64,000 nt of DNA from Sisyra terminalis (lineage: Eukaryota; Arthropoda; Insecta; Neuroptera; Sisyridae), in assembly GCA_958496175.1 (NCBI GenBank), contig OY292276.1, forward strand, positions 36,290,449 to 36,354,448. Reading direction: 5' to 3'. A program made the translations under genes and the position numbers. The notes below the pieces were generated by a model. It was not told the DNA's origin and did not search any database. It saw nothing but the letters and a program-made list of their open reading frames with translations. Positions 34,663 through 47,139 of the stretch are shown here, one piece after another; positions within the stretch are counted from its first letter, which is position 1; each line of letters starts with the position of its first letter.

Positions 34663-37600
34663 CAATAGTCCAGTTGATGTACGCATTTATGTTATCATCC
34701 AATTATAGCTACACGGAGAGAAAATCTCTACTAAAATTACTATATTACCTATTGAACCGAAGGCCAATGTCCAATGTTCCATTAGAAGTAGATACTTTAT
34801 ATAGCCCCTGGTCATGTTATTAATAGATGCACTATAGATTATGTATAAATAACGAAGTAAACATTATTTTATTTTGGACTCATACTGTTGATTGGATTAA
34901 ATTTTCCTGACAAATGATTAATTTATTACGTATATTATCAATTAGCATAACCCAAAATATATTATATTTACTTGAAAGTAATTTTTGACTATAATTTTAA
35001 CAGTCTTGTTGTTTCTGGCGAACTTAATTATTTAATTGAATTTTACTGCTATTTAAGCTTTGATTATATACAGAATAGTACTGCCTGTTGCATTTGTGAA
35101 TGATAATTTCATACGCAAATATTTTTTCCAAGAGCTATTTTTCTGTTTTGATCACCTATTTAGCCTCCTCTTCTTTAACTTTTTCCACACATTTTTATGG
35201 AGATTTATATCAAGATATCAGGACGATTACCTTAGAATTGTATGATAAGATTAATAATCTAGACTTTACTCTTACTTAGAAATCAAATTTTCTATTTAGC
35301 TACTATTTTATATGTCATACTATATGAGTAATTCAGTAGAATACTTAAATTTGTAAAAAAAAATTTAAGAGCTTTTAATAATATGGCCAAGATTTTTGTA
35401 CGAATTAGTTCAAAGATTAACTTTTCAATCAGTATTTACCATCGAATAAAGTAGTTATAGAGTAATTTTGCTTATAGTGCAACTATATTTCTCCAACACA
35501 ACACTTTTTGATTCTATTTTCTCTTCGTGTACTTGTGTTTCCAGAATTATTACATTTTTTCAAACGCAAACGGTCGCTTAATGCCTTTTTGTATTGAAAA
35601 TACTTTACATATATATCATTTCAAATTGAAGTCGTAAATATATAAAAAAAACATCTGAACCCGGCAGACGTTATCCTGCCAGTCTTCATTATAATGGTTG
35701 TAAAACAATAAATTGAATTTTAATAAAATATATTTGTGAATCGTTAAAAACACTACCCTCAGAAGCTTGTAGTATCCCCTTTCTGTACCATTTGTAACTT
35801 ACCTTCTAGACATACATTTTTCAATTAATTTTTGAGAAAAACAGATAGACCACTGAAAATATCGATAAAAAAACCTCCCTTGACAAACGAGAGTATCTTT
35901 TGCAGTATCTGTAGATATGAGACTCTTTTGATTCTTCTGATTAAATAAAAATAAGCGCATGTATGAGTATAATGTTGTGTAAACAATTAAAAACGATTTG
36001 GGGTTTTGAACAATCGAAAATGTAATTATTCTATGTACAGATAGCAAGAGATTTTCAAAATAATTGAAGCATGATTAAGTTTGTAAGTTTGTATTCATTC
36101 ATAAAAAGTAATGGAAAACACATTTTAAAAAGAAAAACGAAAACATACTATTTAAGTTCACAATTAATTTATTTCTTAAAATTGTTAAATACTATTTAAT
36201 CACCAATGTTCTTAGGTTTCAAAGTACCCTAGTCGTTGCTTTGAAATTTTATATCTCCTATAAATCATATTTCTTTTCAAAAACGACCAGAATTCAAACT
36301 TCCACACTGGTTATTTATTTGGGCAATTGATGATTTAAAGGACTTCACCGGAAATAACCAGCATTAGGATAAACTTTTACAAAAGGAATCTGTTTTTGTT
36401 TCTTGTGATTGTATTAAGCCTAAGTTTCGTCTTAAAAAAATATAAAATCACGTGGAAAATACAATTCACCGTGGGGCAAACAACAAAGAATATATTAATT
36501 TTGTTGTTATTATGTATATATTTTTAAACTTGATCTACTGAACCATATTTTAGAAAATGATTTAAAAATTTCAATCGCAAAGTTATTACTTTAAAGATAG
36601 CTTTATTAGGTATATATAAACAAAATATTTCAAGACCAAAGAAATCCAAATCAATATTATATCAAGTTATATGATATCCAACTTAATATTAAAGATTTGT
36701 ATTAAAATCATATTGATTAAATTAGCTATAAAAAATAAATTAAAATCAGAGGTTTTCATTAAGTCTTTATCTTATATCTAAAATCAATCCTCTTTCATTA
36801 AAATAAAAAAAAATGTTTAATACATGAACACGGATTTAAGAAGAATTAAGAATGATAGCTTAAAAGCTTAAAAAGATTAATGAGGTTTTAATTTTTTAAT
36901 TATTTGATGACAAAAAAATCACTGTTCAACAAACACTTTGTTAGTGAGCAAAAGAAAAGTAACGTAAACGTTAAACCATCATTGATGTTATGAATTCATT
37001 ACCAGCTTTTACTGGAATAAAAAAAGCTTTTAATCGCTTAGTCGTTTTCAAAAGTTAAATTTGAACCAAATATGTACATTACATTTTACTCATTTTTCAC
37101 GGAAATATTATGTCTTATAAGGTATACATAGTTATACATATATTCATACTACAAATTTATATTCTCATAGTTTTTAAACTTTTAATACCAATCTTTTCTT
37201 CGTCCACGTTATGAAAATATCTCAAGAATATATTCTTTGTATACTTATATTATAGGAAACTGTTATAACAAAGATTTTGATGCCGTCGCTTGAATTAGGT
37301 CAATGGTAAATTGAATTTATATGTTGTTGCTTTTGGTCTATCTTAAGAGATCATATAAGTATTAGAGAAGAGATTGAGTGAGTTCAAATTTATCTTTGTT
37401 TACCTACCTATATGAAATTGTTAATCTTATACAAAATCTAAACAACTAATCCAAGTACTAATACTATATATAGAAAAATACTTTGCATGAATATGGTTTG
37501 ATACAAGACTTACGAATACTTTAGCTTAGAGGAAAATATTTGTATTTCAAGACTTGAAGACTACAAATAATTAATCCTCATCTAACACGTATTTGTATTC

Positions 37601-39190
37601 ATGGTTTATGCCTTTGATTTTGATTTAGTTGATTTGAAAACGGATTTCAATAGTATAGAAGTAAATAATAGCACATAGAGTCATAGCTTTTGTCAAGAGA
37701 AAATGTAAAGCTTGCTTTTGTGCTGACACAGAATCGCTTTTCGCTCGTATAGTTTAATTTTCTCTCCTAATATAAAAAGAGTAAAACATTTCAGGTTTAT
37801 TGTTCCCATTGGTCGTATTTTCCATAAGTTTGTTTTCTATTCAACAAATTTAAACAACGGAATACTTTACTTTAATGTGAATGATGATAATAACAATAAA
37901 TATATTCCGTAAGTCGACAAGTGGCTTAGGAGGAAGGTATTGGGTTTATTTTTAAATATACACTCGAGAGAGTTCAATGACTTTTTTACGTAAGCTAAGA
38001 AAGAAATGCGCTCCGCGCATCTTTTAACCGTGAAGAAATCTGCACGACAACAACAATCGTTATATCAAACGTATAGGTTCACACAAATATTAGAGTGTTA
38101 GAAAGAATTAAGGTAACCTTTCACATGAAGAACAAAAAATTATAAGGTTTATCTCCGAAAATCTCTTTGATTTATTTGGTGTATAATAAAGTATAGTTTG
38201 CTTAGTTTAAAAAAAAACGGTAAATTAATTACGATGAAACCACAATAGATATGCTAAGGAGTTTGAATCTAAAAAAAAGAAAGAAAAACATACCTTAGTG
38301 TAAAATTATTTTAACAATTTTCATTTTGTTTAAAATTTTAAAGTTATGCTTGGTATTTTTAGCTATCAATATATTTTAAATTCCTTGTTGCAAACATTTT
38401 ATAAATAACTACAAATTTGTACCCATTTATCGTTTAAAAGTATAAATAAAAGTAATTATAAATTCCTTTACATATTAGTCTAGATTATGTTCTTCCCGCC
38501 ACTTAATTAACAATGCTAACAATTAAAACTTTACCTTGCGGTAGGTTAGGCAATTTTTCTTACTTTAATGTATCTCTAATAGAATCATCGTAAGAGTTGG
38601 TAAGAATGCTTGAATGAAAAATGTTCTTTTAGGTATAGATGAATAATTGACTTGGTACACACTTAAATTCATTAGCAAATCAATATTTCTAAATGGAAGT
38701 GATTTCTAAAAAAATATCAAAAATCTACAACGATTTATAATGTATTTATATTGTATTAATTTTTAAAATGGTATCGAAACAAGTGATTTTATTTTCAGAC
38801 TATTGTATTATTCACAAAATATGTGATTTGAAAAATTCAACATATACTTATGGCGTTCTGTAGCAGTTTCCATCAAAGAATCATGAATTATAGATAACAG
38901 GGTCGATCGTAACAGGGAATTTGCTTGTTCTCACTTCTTTAAAAATCTGAAAAGATATTGTTTATTATTTAGTCAACAACCAGTTTTCGTTAAGAGGTCA
39001 ATCGTTTTGAGTTGTTATTAGCTATCCGTTATTTTTTTTGCTATTATTGTTGCATATTTCTTTGTACTAAAATCAAGATATTCCAAAATTTATTGCATAA
39101 TTTTTTTAAAATTTATTTTTTAAAATTAAAAACAAATAGGGCGTTATTTTAAAAACCTACTATTCATAAACAAATTTTCATTATCTATAA
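34663..39190. other. Long AT-rich spacer, no gene seen
   Basis: Only chance frames, including 35799-36047 (-, 82 codons, no motif). Small hairpins: CTGGTTATTT at 36307-36316 with its inverse at 36352-36361; ATGCGC/GCGCAT near 38008-38022. GGCAGACGTTATCCTGCC near 35662 looks like a scrap of a dispersed element. Confidence 0.35.
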
Positions 39191-39196
39191 AACTAC

Positions 39197-39670
39197 TGTT
39201 GCGAATTCAAGATTTGATTTGAGGAGATATGAATGTGTATGTGTGTGCGATCTGACATCTGAGCTCCCGTTGAGCGTCAGGTGTTTGGTAATACCGATGT
39301 TTTGCGTGCGTACTAAATCAAGCATGCAAAAGTTTATAAAAGGATAATCAACCAAGCAAAGAAATTGAATAAGACGTGTTTTGTTGAGTAATCACAACTT
39401 GGAGTTTTCTGAAAATAAAAAAGGTCAACAAATAAAGTTAGGGTGGACTTCTCTGAAAAGAGATTATTCTTGAACATGCCTGAGTCCACATATATATAGA
39501 AGTTGGCAACCAGGTGCCAATTAGTTACTAAGTTAACAACAAGTTTGTTACAAGTGACTGATTAAACAGTTAGATAAACAATTTTGTAAGTATAATAGTG
39601 TTAAATAAGTATATAAACGTGCGAATAAAATAAATTAATAATTTAAAACACAAATCCAAAGAACTCGTCC
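39197..39670 (+). mobile_element. Possible solo LTR of a retrotransposon
   Basis: This GC-richer block starts TGTTGCGAATTC and contains a TTTATAAAAG box near 39330 and a CATATATATAG box near 39490. It ends with CGAATAAAATAAATTAATAA, a poly(A) signal context, giving a U3-R-U5-like order over about 470 bp. No matching second LTR, primer site or target duplication was found, so the call is weak. Confidence 0.25.
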
Positions 39671-41298
39671 ATATAAAAAGTTAAATTGTAACATGTGCAT
39701 GAAAACAAATTTAAGCGCCTATATTCCAATTCGGTATACCTCGACACTAGAACTTTCTACACTTATTATTTTATGATCGAAAATTTAAAATTTTACTTGT
39801 TCTCCTGTTACAATTCATACAGAGATTAATATAATAAAGACGTACTCAATTGAAAAAAAAAATACAGAAAAGAATTACATGAGCCACAATAATAACCAAC
39901 GAGCTAGAAAAAGCAGCATGTATTCAAATATTTAAAACAGATACGACCGATGCCTAATAAAAACTTAATAAACGGCTATAGTCATAATTGTCTGTTGGTT
40001 AAATTGAAACTTGTTCACATAGATAATATGATAATTAATTTACCTTTAGGTTTACTGAGTACTGGGGTATTGAAATAACATATTCAGTTGCCTCAATAAA
40101 ATGCATACAATTTAACCATAAACTTATACCTCAAAGTTTATATCAATTATATTGGTGAGATGAGTCCTAAAAAAGGTGATTATACTTTAAGAAAATGAAC
40201 ATCTTCTAACTTAAGTGTCGAAAAAGTACCAAAAAGGTTGAGTCTAAAATATTGAAGAAGAATGTTTTCCTGCTTTCCAAAAACTACGGTCTGGGGTCGA
40301 ATTACAATAATAAAGGGTCTTATTAATAAAACAAAGTGTCTCTTATTGAGTTATTCTAATGTTTTTCAAAAACTGCTTTTTACAAATCTTTTAGAATAGA
40401 TAAGACCAATGAGTATCGCGGTGACATAGCATAGTTGAAATTATGGTATACCACAAAAACAAAAAAAGAAAAACTAAGAACTAAGAAAACTTATTTATCA
40501 TTAATTGCCATTAATAGTTGAAAAGTCAAGATGTACAAGTCTACATGTTTTGAACGAATCAACTAAAAGGCATCTTATACAAATGTTTCGTAGTACTCGT
40601 ATAGGATACCTACACTTATGAAACTTCGGTATTCATAAACCGTCTAGATTTTATCCCAAACAAAGTACTTAATGAAAATATATTTTTAAGTGTAAAATCT
40701 TTTACTGGCCAAATAATTATTTATTTTAAGAAACTACGAATAAGTAATACGGAAAGACTATTTAATTAAACGATGGAAGAGCTAGAAGATATTGGTAGTT
40801 TTCGTATTATAGACCATTTGTAAATGACTGGAAACAATTCATCAAAGATATTATATAGTATTCGTAAGTATACAGTTGTATACAATTAGAAGACACAATA
40901 TTACATAAAAAAGATACTAAATAGTTCTTTTTCAAAGAACCTGAGGAATTTAACATGTTAACCATTAGTTATGTTCTACTACAATTTACTAGATTAAATA
41001 CTGAGAAACAATTTTTGATGTTGATATTCAAATCAAAATTAGCTATTTTTGTGAATGAATATCTAAAGAAGGATATAGAAGCTATTCGTACAATATAATA
41101 ACAACATGAGCAGTATATTTATGGTTTCAAGTTTTTTTAAATCTGAATTGATTTATTTGTTCATAATACTGCTCATGTTTAAATAAATCTGCTCATCTTC
41201 AAATAAAGATATATTATCGGTATGAAATATCTTACAACTTTAACAATTTTTAAATTAATTTGAATCAATCTTTAACGCTACGCTTAAGAAATAATTAA
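39671..41298. other. AT-rich spacer; small 13-bp inverted repeat
   Basis: No gene was recognised. ACATGAGCAGTAT at 41104-41116 is inverted exactly at 41166-41178, and the right arm is followed by a 20-bp imperfect tandem copy (CTGCTCATSTTYAAATAAA), so a 75-bp foldback lies just before the LINE relic. Confidence 0.5.
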
Positions 41299-41755
41299 GA
41301 AGGAATTATAATTAACAGCGAATGCATTAAACCTTAATAGCATCCAGTACGCGGATGATACAGCACAAGGAGCGCAAGCAACCTGGACAAACTATGACGA
41401 TTAATAAACAAAGTTCTAGAAGTTAGTAAAACTTATAGATTTAAATTTATCACTACTAAGATTAATTTCATGATAATCTCCAAAAATAAACGGATAGAGA
41501 AAGTTTTGTCAAAATTCAATCAACCAATAAAGTAAAACTTATCTACTTAGGTACCTAGGTGTTACGATTAAAGGGGACTATAATCACTCTGTAAAGATCA
41601 AATTCCGTCCAGTAAAAGAAGCACACTTTACGTTTTTTACAATCAATTAAAACACTATAACCTACAGGTAAAATCCATAATCGTTTATGGTTACACTTTT
41701 CTGCTTAAGTGTATCTGTGGTATAAAATCCAGGACCTTGCCAAAGGAATCAATAT
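41299..41755 (+). pseudogene. Decayed LINE reverse transcriptase fragment
   Basis: Broken frames match the core of insect non-LTR endonuclease-reverse transcriptases in the correct order. EGIIINSECIK lies at 41299, then LNSIQYADDTA with the catalytic YADD box at 41348-41359. Next come a SKTYRFKF-TTKINFMIISKN block (the family has SKKYGLNINTKKTKFMVISK), LIYLGT near 41548, and a degraded thumb-like NLQVKSI-YGYTF-SRTL stretch near 41660-41750. Many stops and frameshifts make it non-functional. The 5' part with the endonuclease is missing, as is usual for 5'-truncated LINE copies. A C-terminal fragment of the same broad type lies at 56757-57056. Confidence 0.85.
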
Positions 41756-42582
41756 ATTTTTTTTATTTGGTGGTAATGTTTGCAAAAACATATCGTTGGT
41801 GTTAAAATAAAATCCATTAACACATCGAAAGTTGTTTCATGAAAACAAAGTGTTGCTGAACTTATAGTTCATTACAATTATTAAATTAATATGTAACAAT
41901 AATTAAGTTTTTAAATCTGGAGATTTATTTTTACTTGGGACCACAATTGTACTACGATTGATTATTATGGATTTCACAAATTTAACAAAATGTTTAACAT
42001 TGAAAACTTTCCAGTCAGCCAACTCTAAAACAAATAAGTCAACAAACCCCAGATGACATTTTTTTCCTTCTTACGTTATCTGATCTTCCCAAAAATACTG
42101 AATCAAAAATAATGTTGTCAAATACGACGCTAAAGCTTCCATCTTACAAATGAAACAAATTCCTTGGAACATACAATGAAATCAAAGGTATTTCAACAAA
42201 AAACGTGATACAGAAAAATGTTACTTGCATGCGTTATTTATTGAATCGTAAGCACTGCTTTTTATCATGTATAGCTATAGCAACGTCACTGTCTGTATAA
42301 TTAAAGGAGGTAATAATAAAGACTTGGCTGTAGTAAGATTTCGTTAGACTCGTAAGTCAGATTAGTTTTTAAGAGTTAGTCTACATACCCTTAAAGCCAA
42401 CCCGTCCCAATCTCTTTACTATATAGATATTCTTAACTAATATGGATGACTTTGGGAGATAATAACTTACAAATATACTTTATGCTTCTTTTATTAATTT
42501 TCTACTATGTTTCTTTGTCGTTATTTTTTGTATCCACATTATTTAAAACGTTTGTTTTAAATATTTCTTAAAATCGCAATAA
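41756..42582. other. Spacer after the LINE relic, no gene seen
   Basis: Scattered semi-open forward segments at 42120-42460 could be more element debris but show no recognisable motif. Confidence 0.3.
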
Positions 42583-42765
42583 TTAAAACAGAAAAATTAT
42601 CAGTAAACCAGTTTTCCAACTGTTCCAATTTGAAGACCATTGAAAACACAAGAAAAAATACTGAATTTTCTCTCCAAAGTCTCCATAGTCATCCATGGCC
42701 GATTTTGGTAGGGGAGGAATGGAAACAAACAATGCTAACCATGATGCCACAGAAAACAAAAGCAC
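42583..42765 (-). other. Exon-like segment with signal-peptide-like stretch
   Basis: In a GC-richer patch, a reverse frame open back to a TGA near 42800 reads VLLFSVASWLALFVSIPPLP then KSAMDDYGDFGEK, like a secretory signal with an acidic propeptide. There is no ATG before it (the frame begins at GTG), and no strong donor follows, so it would have to be an internal exon with unseen borders. Overlapping frames on both strands are also open here. Unproven. Confidence 0.2.
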
Positions 42766-42914
42766 ATGCGAATTTTGATGAAATTTGATTTCCGAACTTC
42801 AGCGACAGCCGTGTTTTTGTTCGTGAACCACAAAATTCTCTATCCGCGACAACCGCAGTTAAAGTTTTTACCTTATGGATCATTTGAAGAATATAGGCAA
42901 AATAGTACAGAAGA

Positions 42915-42970
42915 CCGAAATATAGATCTATGTTTAGATCAAGATTAGATCAAGATATAGATCAAGATTT
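42915..42970. repeat. TAGATCAAGAT tandem repeat
   Basis: Three to four imperfect copies of an 11-13 bp unit (AGATCAAGATT / AGATCAAGATAT). Confidence 0.75.
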
Positions 42971-43181
42971 AGGCTTTTGTAATCGACAAATTTCGCTTTT
43001 GGGAAAACCAGTACGTCCAAGCAAACTCATCGTTTTGCAATTACTTTTCCATACAGGTTTTAAAGTCAATAGGTACATTGATATTAAAGTTCACATAATT
43101 TGTTGAAACTGATTTATTGTATTTAATACTATTTATAATATGTAAGAAAATTAAATTTTTAATCTCTGTAATGTTCTAAAG

Positions 43182-43451
43182 CAGACATGGGCGCCCACAA
43201 AAAATTTTCTAGGGGGGAGGGTGGCAAAATATTTTTTGTAATATTTTGATGTGGTTTTAATTTACTGTAGCGTATTTGTATGGTGAACGAGCGGACAGGA
43301 CACTGTCGTAATAAAGGGCATACTGTAGCAACAATTTTTTGTGGAACGTACTCATAGTGATTTAAAATAAAAGTACCATTATTTGACTATTTTCCATCAA
43401 TACAGGGGGAGACAAGTACCATCTTGCCCTCCCTGTGGGCGCCCATGACAG
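43182..43451 (+). mobile_element. hAT-like MITE, family M5
   Basis: It starts CAGACATGGGCGCCCACA and ends TGTGGGCGCCCATGACAG. Inside both ends GGGGGGAGGGTGGCA and the inverse of GAGGGCAAGATGG also pair loosely. About 270 bp and non-coding. It ends where the M4 copy begins. Confidence 0.75.
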
Positions 43452-43670
43452 TAGAGTTGGCTAGCCAAAATGATTTCACGGGTCACTTTGAAAAGTCATT
43501 ATAACTCTGCAGGCTAGTAATAAAATTGTATATCTCCATATTAATTTAAGATGTACTGTAGACATTTTTTATACATCAATTGTCACTACTTTGATCATTA
43601 TTTTGCCAAAGTGTGATGAATCTCGCGGGCCGGAAAATGGTCAAGATAGGCCCCGGGTTGGCCACTACTG
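43449..43670 (-). mobile_element. hAT-like MITE, family M4, copy b
   Basis: It begins CAGTAGAGTTGGCTAGCC and ends GGGTTGGCCACTACTG. The reverse complement matches copy a (29445-29672) through GACCATTTTCCGGCCCGCGA then GATTCATCACACTTT. It is 222 bp, inserted in the opposite direction and directly abutting M5. Confidence 0.8.
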
Positions 43671-45853
43671 GACTAAAAAATAGTATTTTGCAAAACTGTC
43701 ACCGATATGTTTCTGACTTTCGAGTGCAAGGACCACAACATATGTGTGTAAGTCTATAGTCTTTTTCCTGTTCGAACATGTTGCGCAGTCTTTCCTACAT
43801 TTTAAACAAATTTTATATACACTATGACTGGTTTTTATGCAATTTCAATGTTTCTCGAGAGCTCATCCCAAACTAATTGCATGTTATCTCGTAAGTCCAC
43901 CGAAAATTATTATTTTGTCATTTTTGTGATTTTCAAACGGGGTCATCGATTTCAACGACATTTTGAAACTGAAACGTCCCCAGTATGGGGACACTGACTT
44001 ATATTATTATTGGAATTTGATATACATTCAAAGTAACCTAACCTTATGTTAGCTGCAATTTTCATTATTTTTACATGCTTTTTGAATAAATTCACTTTAA
44101 TACAAAACTACAATCAATATAAATTTTTATGTGTATCTTTAGGTGGCTATTTTTTATTATTTTTTGTTCTTTAAAACAAATACTTTTTATTCTGCAAATT
44201 GCGATTAACATGTGATGAACACATACTCTAACAGCCTTCTTTAGTTCATACCTTGTTTGGCGCTGCAGTCACATACACAGGGGATATAAAATACGAGAAG
44301 AAAAAGGTACTCACGGTTTCATTAAAAAAAAAACTTTTTCTTATCACAAATACCAAACTTTGGTAATTAGTATGATAAAGCAAGAATTGACAGTAAAGTG
44401 TTGGTTTATATTCTTTTCTTATTATAACAAATTAAAAGTTTAATTTAAAAAATAAATAAAGGAAAAACAAAGAAAAATGATGAAGTAAAATATAACGACC
44501 AACTTTTTAATTAAAAAATCTTATTAAGTTGATAAAAACTTTACTTACCTGTATCTGCTCATTATAATTCTTATCAAAACATAATCAAAGGAAAAGAAAA
44601 AAACAATTTCATCCCATTGATGTGTTTTATTTAGTCCAATTTTTGATGTCATACATATAATGCTCATAAGGTCTTATTAATGGTGATAAATTCGGAAAAA
44701 ACTCAACAACACAAATTTGAATGAATCAAATGTTAATCATTCCCTTATTCACAATTAATATGTTTTACTTCAACATTTTGTAAATATATTCTTAAGATAA
44801 TACTTTTGATACGTCAATATGTTCCCTAAACCAATGTCTAAAGAGGGAGGAAGAAAGATTGAATGATCAGTTTTCATTTTCCGTTTTCAAAAAGAACTTT
44901 CGTTCGAGAATTCATTTCAGATGGAAAATGAAAATTTTCAAAACACTTTAAATATTGGTTCGCGGAATTGATATTTTATATATGAAATACATTGTATAAT
45001 ATTGTAATAATGGCATTAACTTAAGTATATTATGTAAAACATTTATATATGTAATATTTTATATTTCCTTTATAGAATACACAACATAGAGTATAGAATA
45101 TATTTAAATAAATATACATATAGTTTTATATATTTTTTTTCAGTTTCTCTTTTTTTTATATTTTTTTTTTATTTTAATTTTTTTTTGAATTGCCCTGAGG
45201 CGGTTGTTTTTATTTTGAGTTTTAAACTTTTTAACATGTTTTTTATATATTTTTTACTTCTAAAGGTTGTTTATCATCGTCACAATAAAAGGTTTTTCCA
45301 TAGATTTTTTCTGTAATTGTTGTTATTTTCTTTTTCTTTATTTGACTTTTCTAATTGTTTAAAATAACTGTAGCGGAGCATTCTGATTGGTGGAGTGGCT
45401 GGAAAGTCTACCAATCAGAAGCCACGTACTTAAATTTTAAACAGAGATAATTAAATCATACATAGATCAAAAAGGAGAGAAAATTTTCTCATTGTTAAAA
45501 TAAATTGGTGAAATTGTCCCACATTTAGTTACTTGCATAAAACATTTAATACATCTATAGATATCTTTTTCTTTGAAAATAAAGCAGCTTTGAGTAATAC
45601 AGACATTTACCATTAATATTATATATTTTTAACAATAATAAGTTTTTTGCATTTTTTCATATTGAAAAAAAAATATTTGAAAATGATATAAATACTTAAG
45701 GATTACAATGTTTTTAATAAAATCGGTAACCAGGATTCGTTTGCCAAAGGTCGTTTAAGTTGTTATTCCTCCATCTGTCTACTTCGAAATTGAATCATGA
45801 TTCAATTTTAAAATAGATCGATCGAGGAATGGAAGCGATGGTGGTTTCATCGT
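43671..45853. other. Spacer downstream of the ALP gene
   Basis: It probably includes the ALP 3' UTR on the reverse strand, with TTTATT (AATAAA on the reverse) in several places. GTCCCCAGTATGGGGAC near 43976 is a small hairpin. A T-rich tract runs 45130-45310. An 11-bp inverted repeat TTCTGATTGGT (45381-45391) and ACCAATCAGAA (45410-45420) contains CCAAT-type cores. Confidence 0.4.
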
Positions 45854-45989
45854 CTAGCCCCATTTTTGAAACAGTCCCATTCGTTGACAACGACAGTTCG
45901 AACCCCACAAATTGCATCGACAGGAACTGCTATAGCAACAGTCGTTAGGACGATGATCGCAATTACCTCCGCGACGAATGCAACCTCGT
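45854..45989 (-). CDS. Agatoxin-like peptide (ALP) precursor, cysteine-knot exon
   Basis: This is the terminal coding exon of a secreted neurohormone precursor. The acceptor TTATCTTTTCAG (AG at 45991-45990) is followed by one base completing a Lys codon, then 44 codons and TAG at 45856-45854. Arg is codon 1, so the junction makes a Lys-Arg cleavage site. Eight cysteines follow at codons 3, 10, 17, 18, 23, 25, 32 and 34, giving C-x6-C-x6-CC-x4-C-x-C-x6-C-x-C, the inhibitor cystine knot of the ALP family. The last codon is Gly after Lys-Trp, so the mature peptide (about 42 residues) should be amidated. Insect ALPs are neuroendocrine peptides related in fold to spider agatoxins; presence does not imply venom. 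The frame is intact, with no broken residue. Confidence in family is high. Confidence 0.88.
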
Positions 45990-46220
45990 CTGAAAAGATA
46001 AATTAGGGAAGAACGTCTGGAAGGAAATTAGAAATACTTCATGAAAACATCGAGCACATACAAAGCACAACGACAGCCAAAACAACAACAACAAAAAAAC
46101 ATCTTACCTTATTCCAGAGAAAAGGAAATAAAAATGATCAAATATAAAATAAAAAAGCATTTTAGCGCAGCACAACTTCTAAAGTTCAACATTCTACATA
46201 ATCATGCGTTAAGAACTCAC

Positions 46221-46287
46221 TTTTGAGCTGCATTTTGTAGTAAGTTTTCAATTGCGTTCTCTGAATAGTCTTCCGGAATTCCTTCAT
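46221..46287 (-). CDS. ALP precursor, propeptide exon
   Basis: A 67-nt internal exon between acceptor TTTTAATTTCAG (AG at 46289-46288) and donor AAAA|GTGAGT (from 46220). It carries two bases, 21 codons and two bases. The codons give an acidic, Asn/Gln-rich helix (EGIPEDYSENAIENLLQNAA) ending at Gln, typical of the spacer peptide removed before the dibasic site. The phase fits exactly with the cysteine exon after a 231-nt intron (46220-45990). A previous exon must supply one base of an Asp-type codon plus the signal peptide; it was not found between here and 64000 and may be far upstream. A second strong donor-like AAG|GTAAGA near 46108 in the intron could permit alternative splicing but adds no clear coding. 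Confidence 0.82.
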
Positions 46288-47139
46288 CTGAAATTAAAAT
46301 TAACTATCAATTGTTGCAGTTTCAATTTAAACTAGTCAGTGAATTTTATGCAAGCCTTATCTTATCTCAAACCTTTTTAAATACTATTCGTTTTTTTACG
46401 TTAAACATTTCTGTCACGTTTGTGCAAACTTTTAACATAATCAAATAAAGAGTGTACATTTTTCCGGAAACTACTTTCATGTGAAAATCGGTTTAAGCAA
46501 AAAGATAGATAAAAGTCAATCTAATCATGAAATAAAAAACTACTTTAGAAAATTCAATTCCACAAAACTAAATTATGTGAGAATATTTTCCATTGTAAAT
46601 ATGTTTCTATATAAAACCAAAAAACAATGTACATAAAGTATGATAGAAATATTACAAAAATAAAAACAAATAAACATAAAAGGAACGAATATTACAACAA
46701 TTAAAAACATTTTTCTATGAAATATCATAAAATTAAGTTCAAACGCTCAGTGATCATTTTTAATGAAAACATTTTTTTAATGGTACTAATTAATATGAAC
46801 TCAGTATATAGTTCTAACGCAGGGGTGGGCAAACGGTCGATCGCAGGCATTTTAAATAATAAATCATCTTTTAGGTAAATTTCGTTCTTTTAATTGAAAG
46901 TGTCAACTAAAAATTTAACAGACAATGAAACTTGAATTTAAAATTAAACACCCGTCTATTCCTTAACGAATATTACTGATTCCCAGATAGTGCTTCTCAT
47001 ACTTCTTTCTATTGAATATCTATTTAGGGTATCCCGGCTTCAAAAAAAATGATTTTTTATCCTCTTATTAATTTCTAAAACATCTCTAGAATATTGTTCA
47101 AAATTTTCAAGTTGGTCTGAGTAATAGTTTCGGAGATAC
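46288..47139. other. Intron or upstream region of the ALP gene
   Basis: AT-rich and without exon signals. A lone hAT-type end CAGGGGTGGGCAAACGG occurs at about 46820 without a partner right end. Confidence 0.4.

Noticed and set aside
45130..45310. T-rich tract as an origin or promoter
   Set aside because: Homopolymer-rich spacer of this kind is scattered through the window; no supporting motif was found.
45856..45989. Second open frame through the ALP cysteine exon, hydrophobic in its first half
   Set aside because: The cysteine frame has precise family spacing and matching splice phases; the other frame shows no family and is taken as chance overlap.
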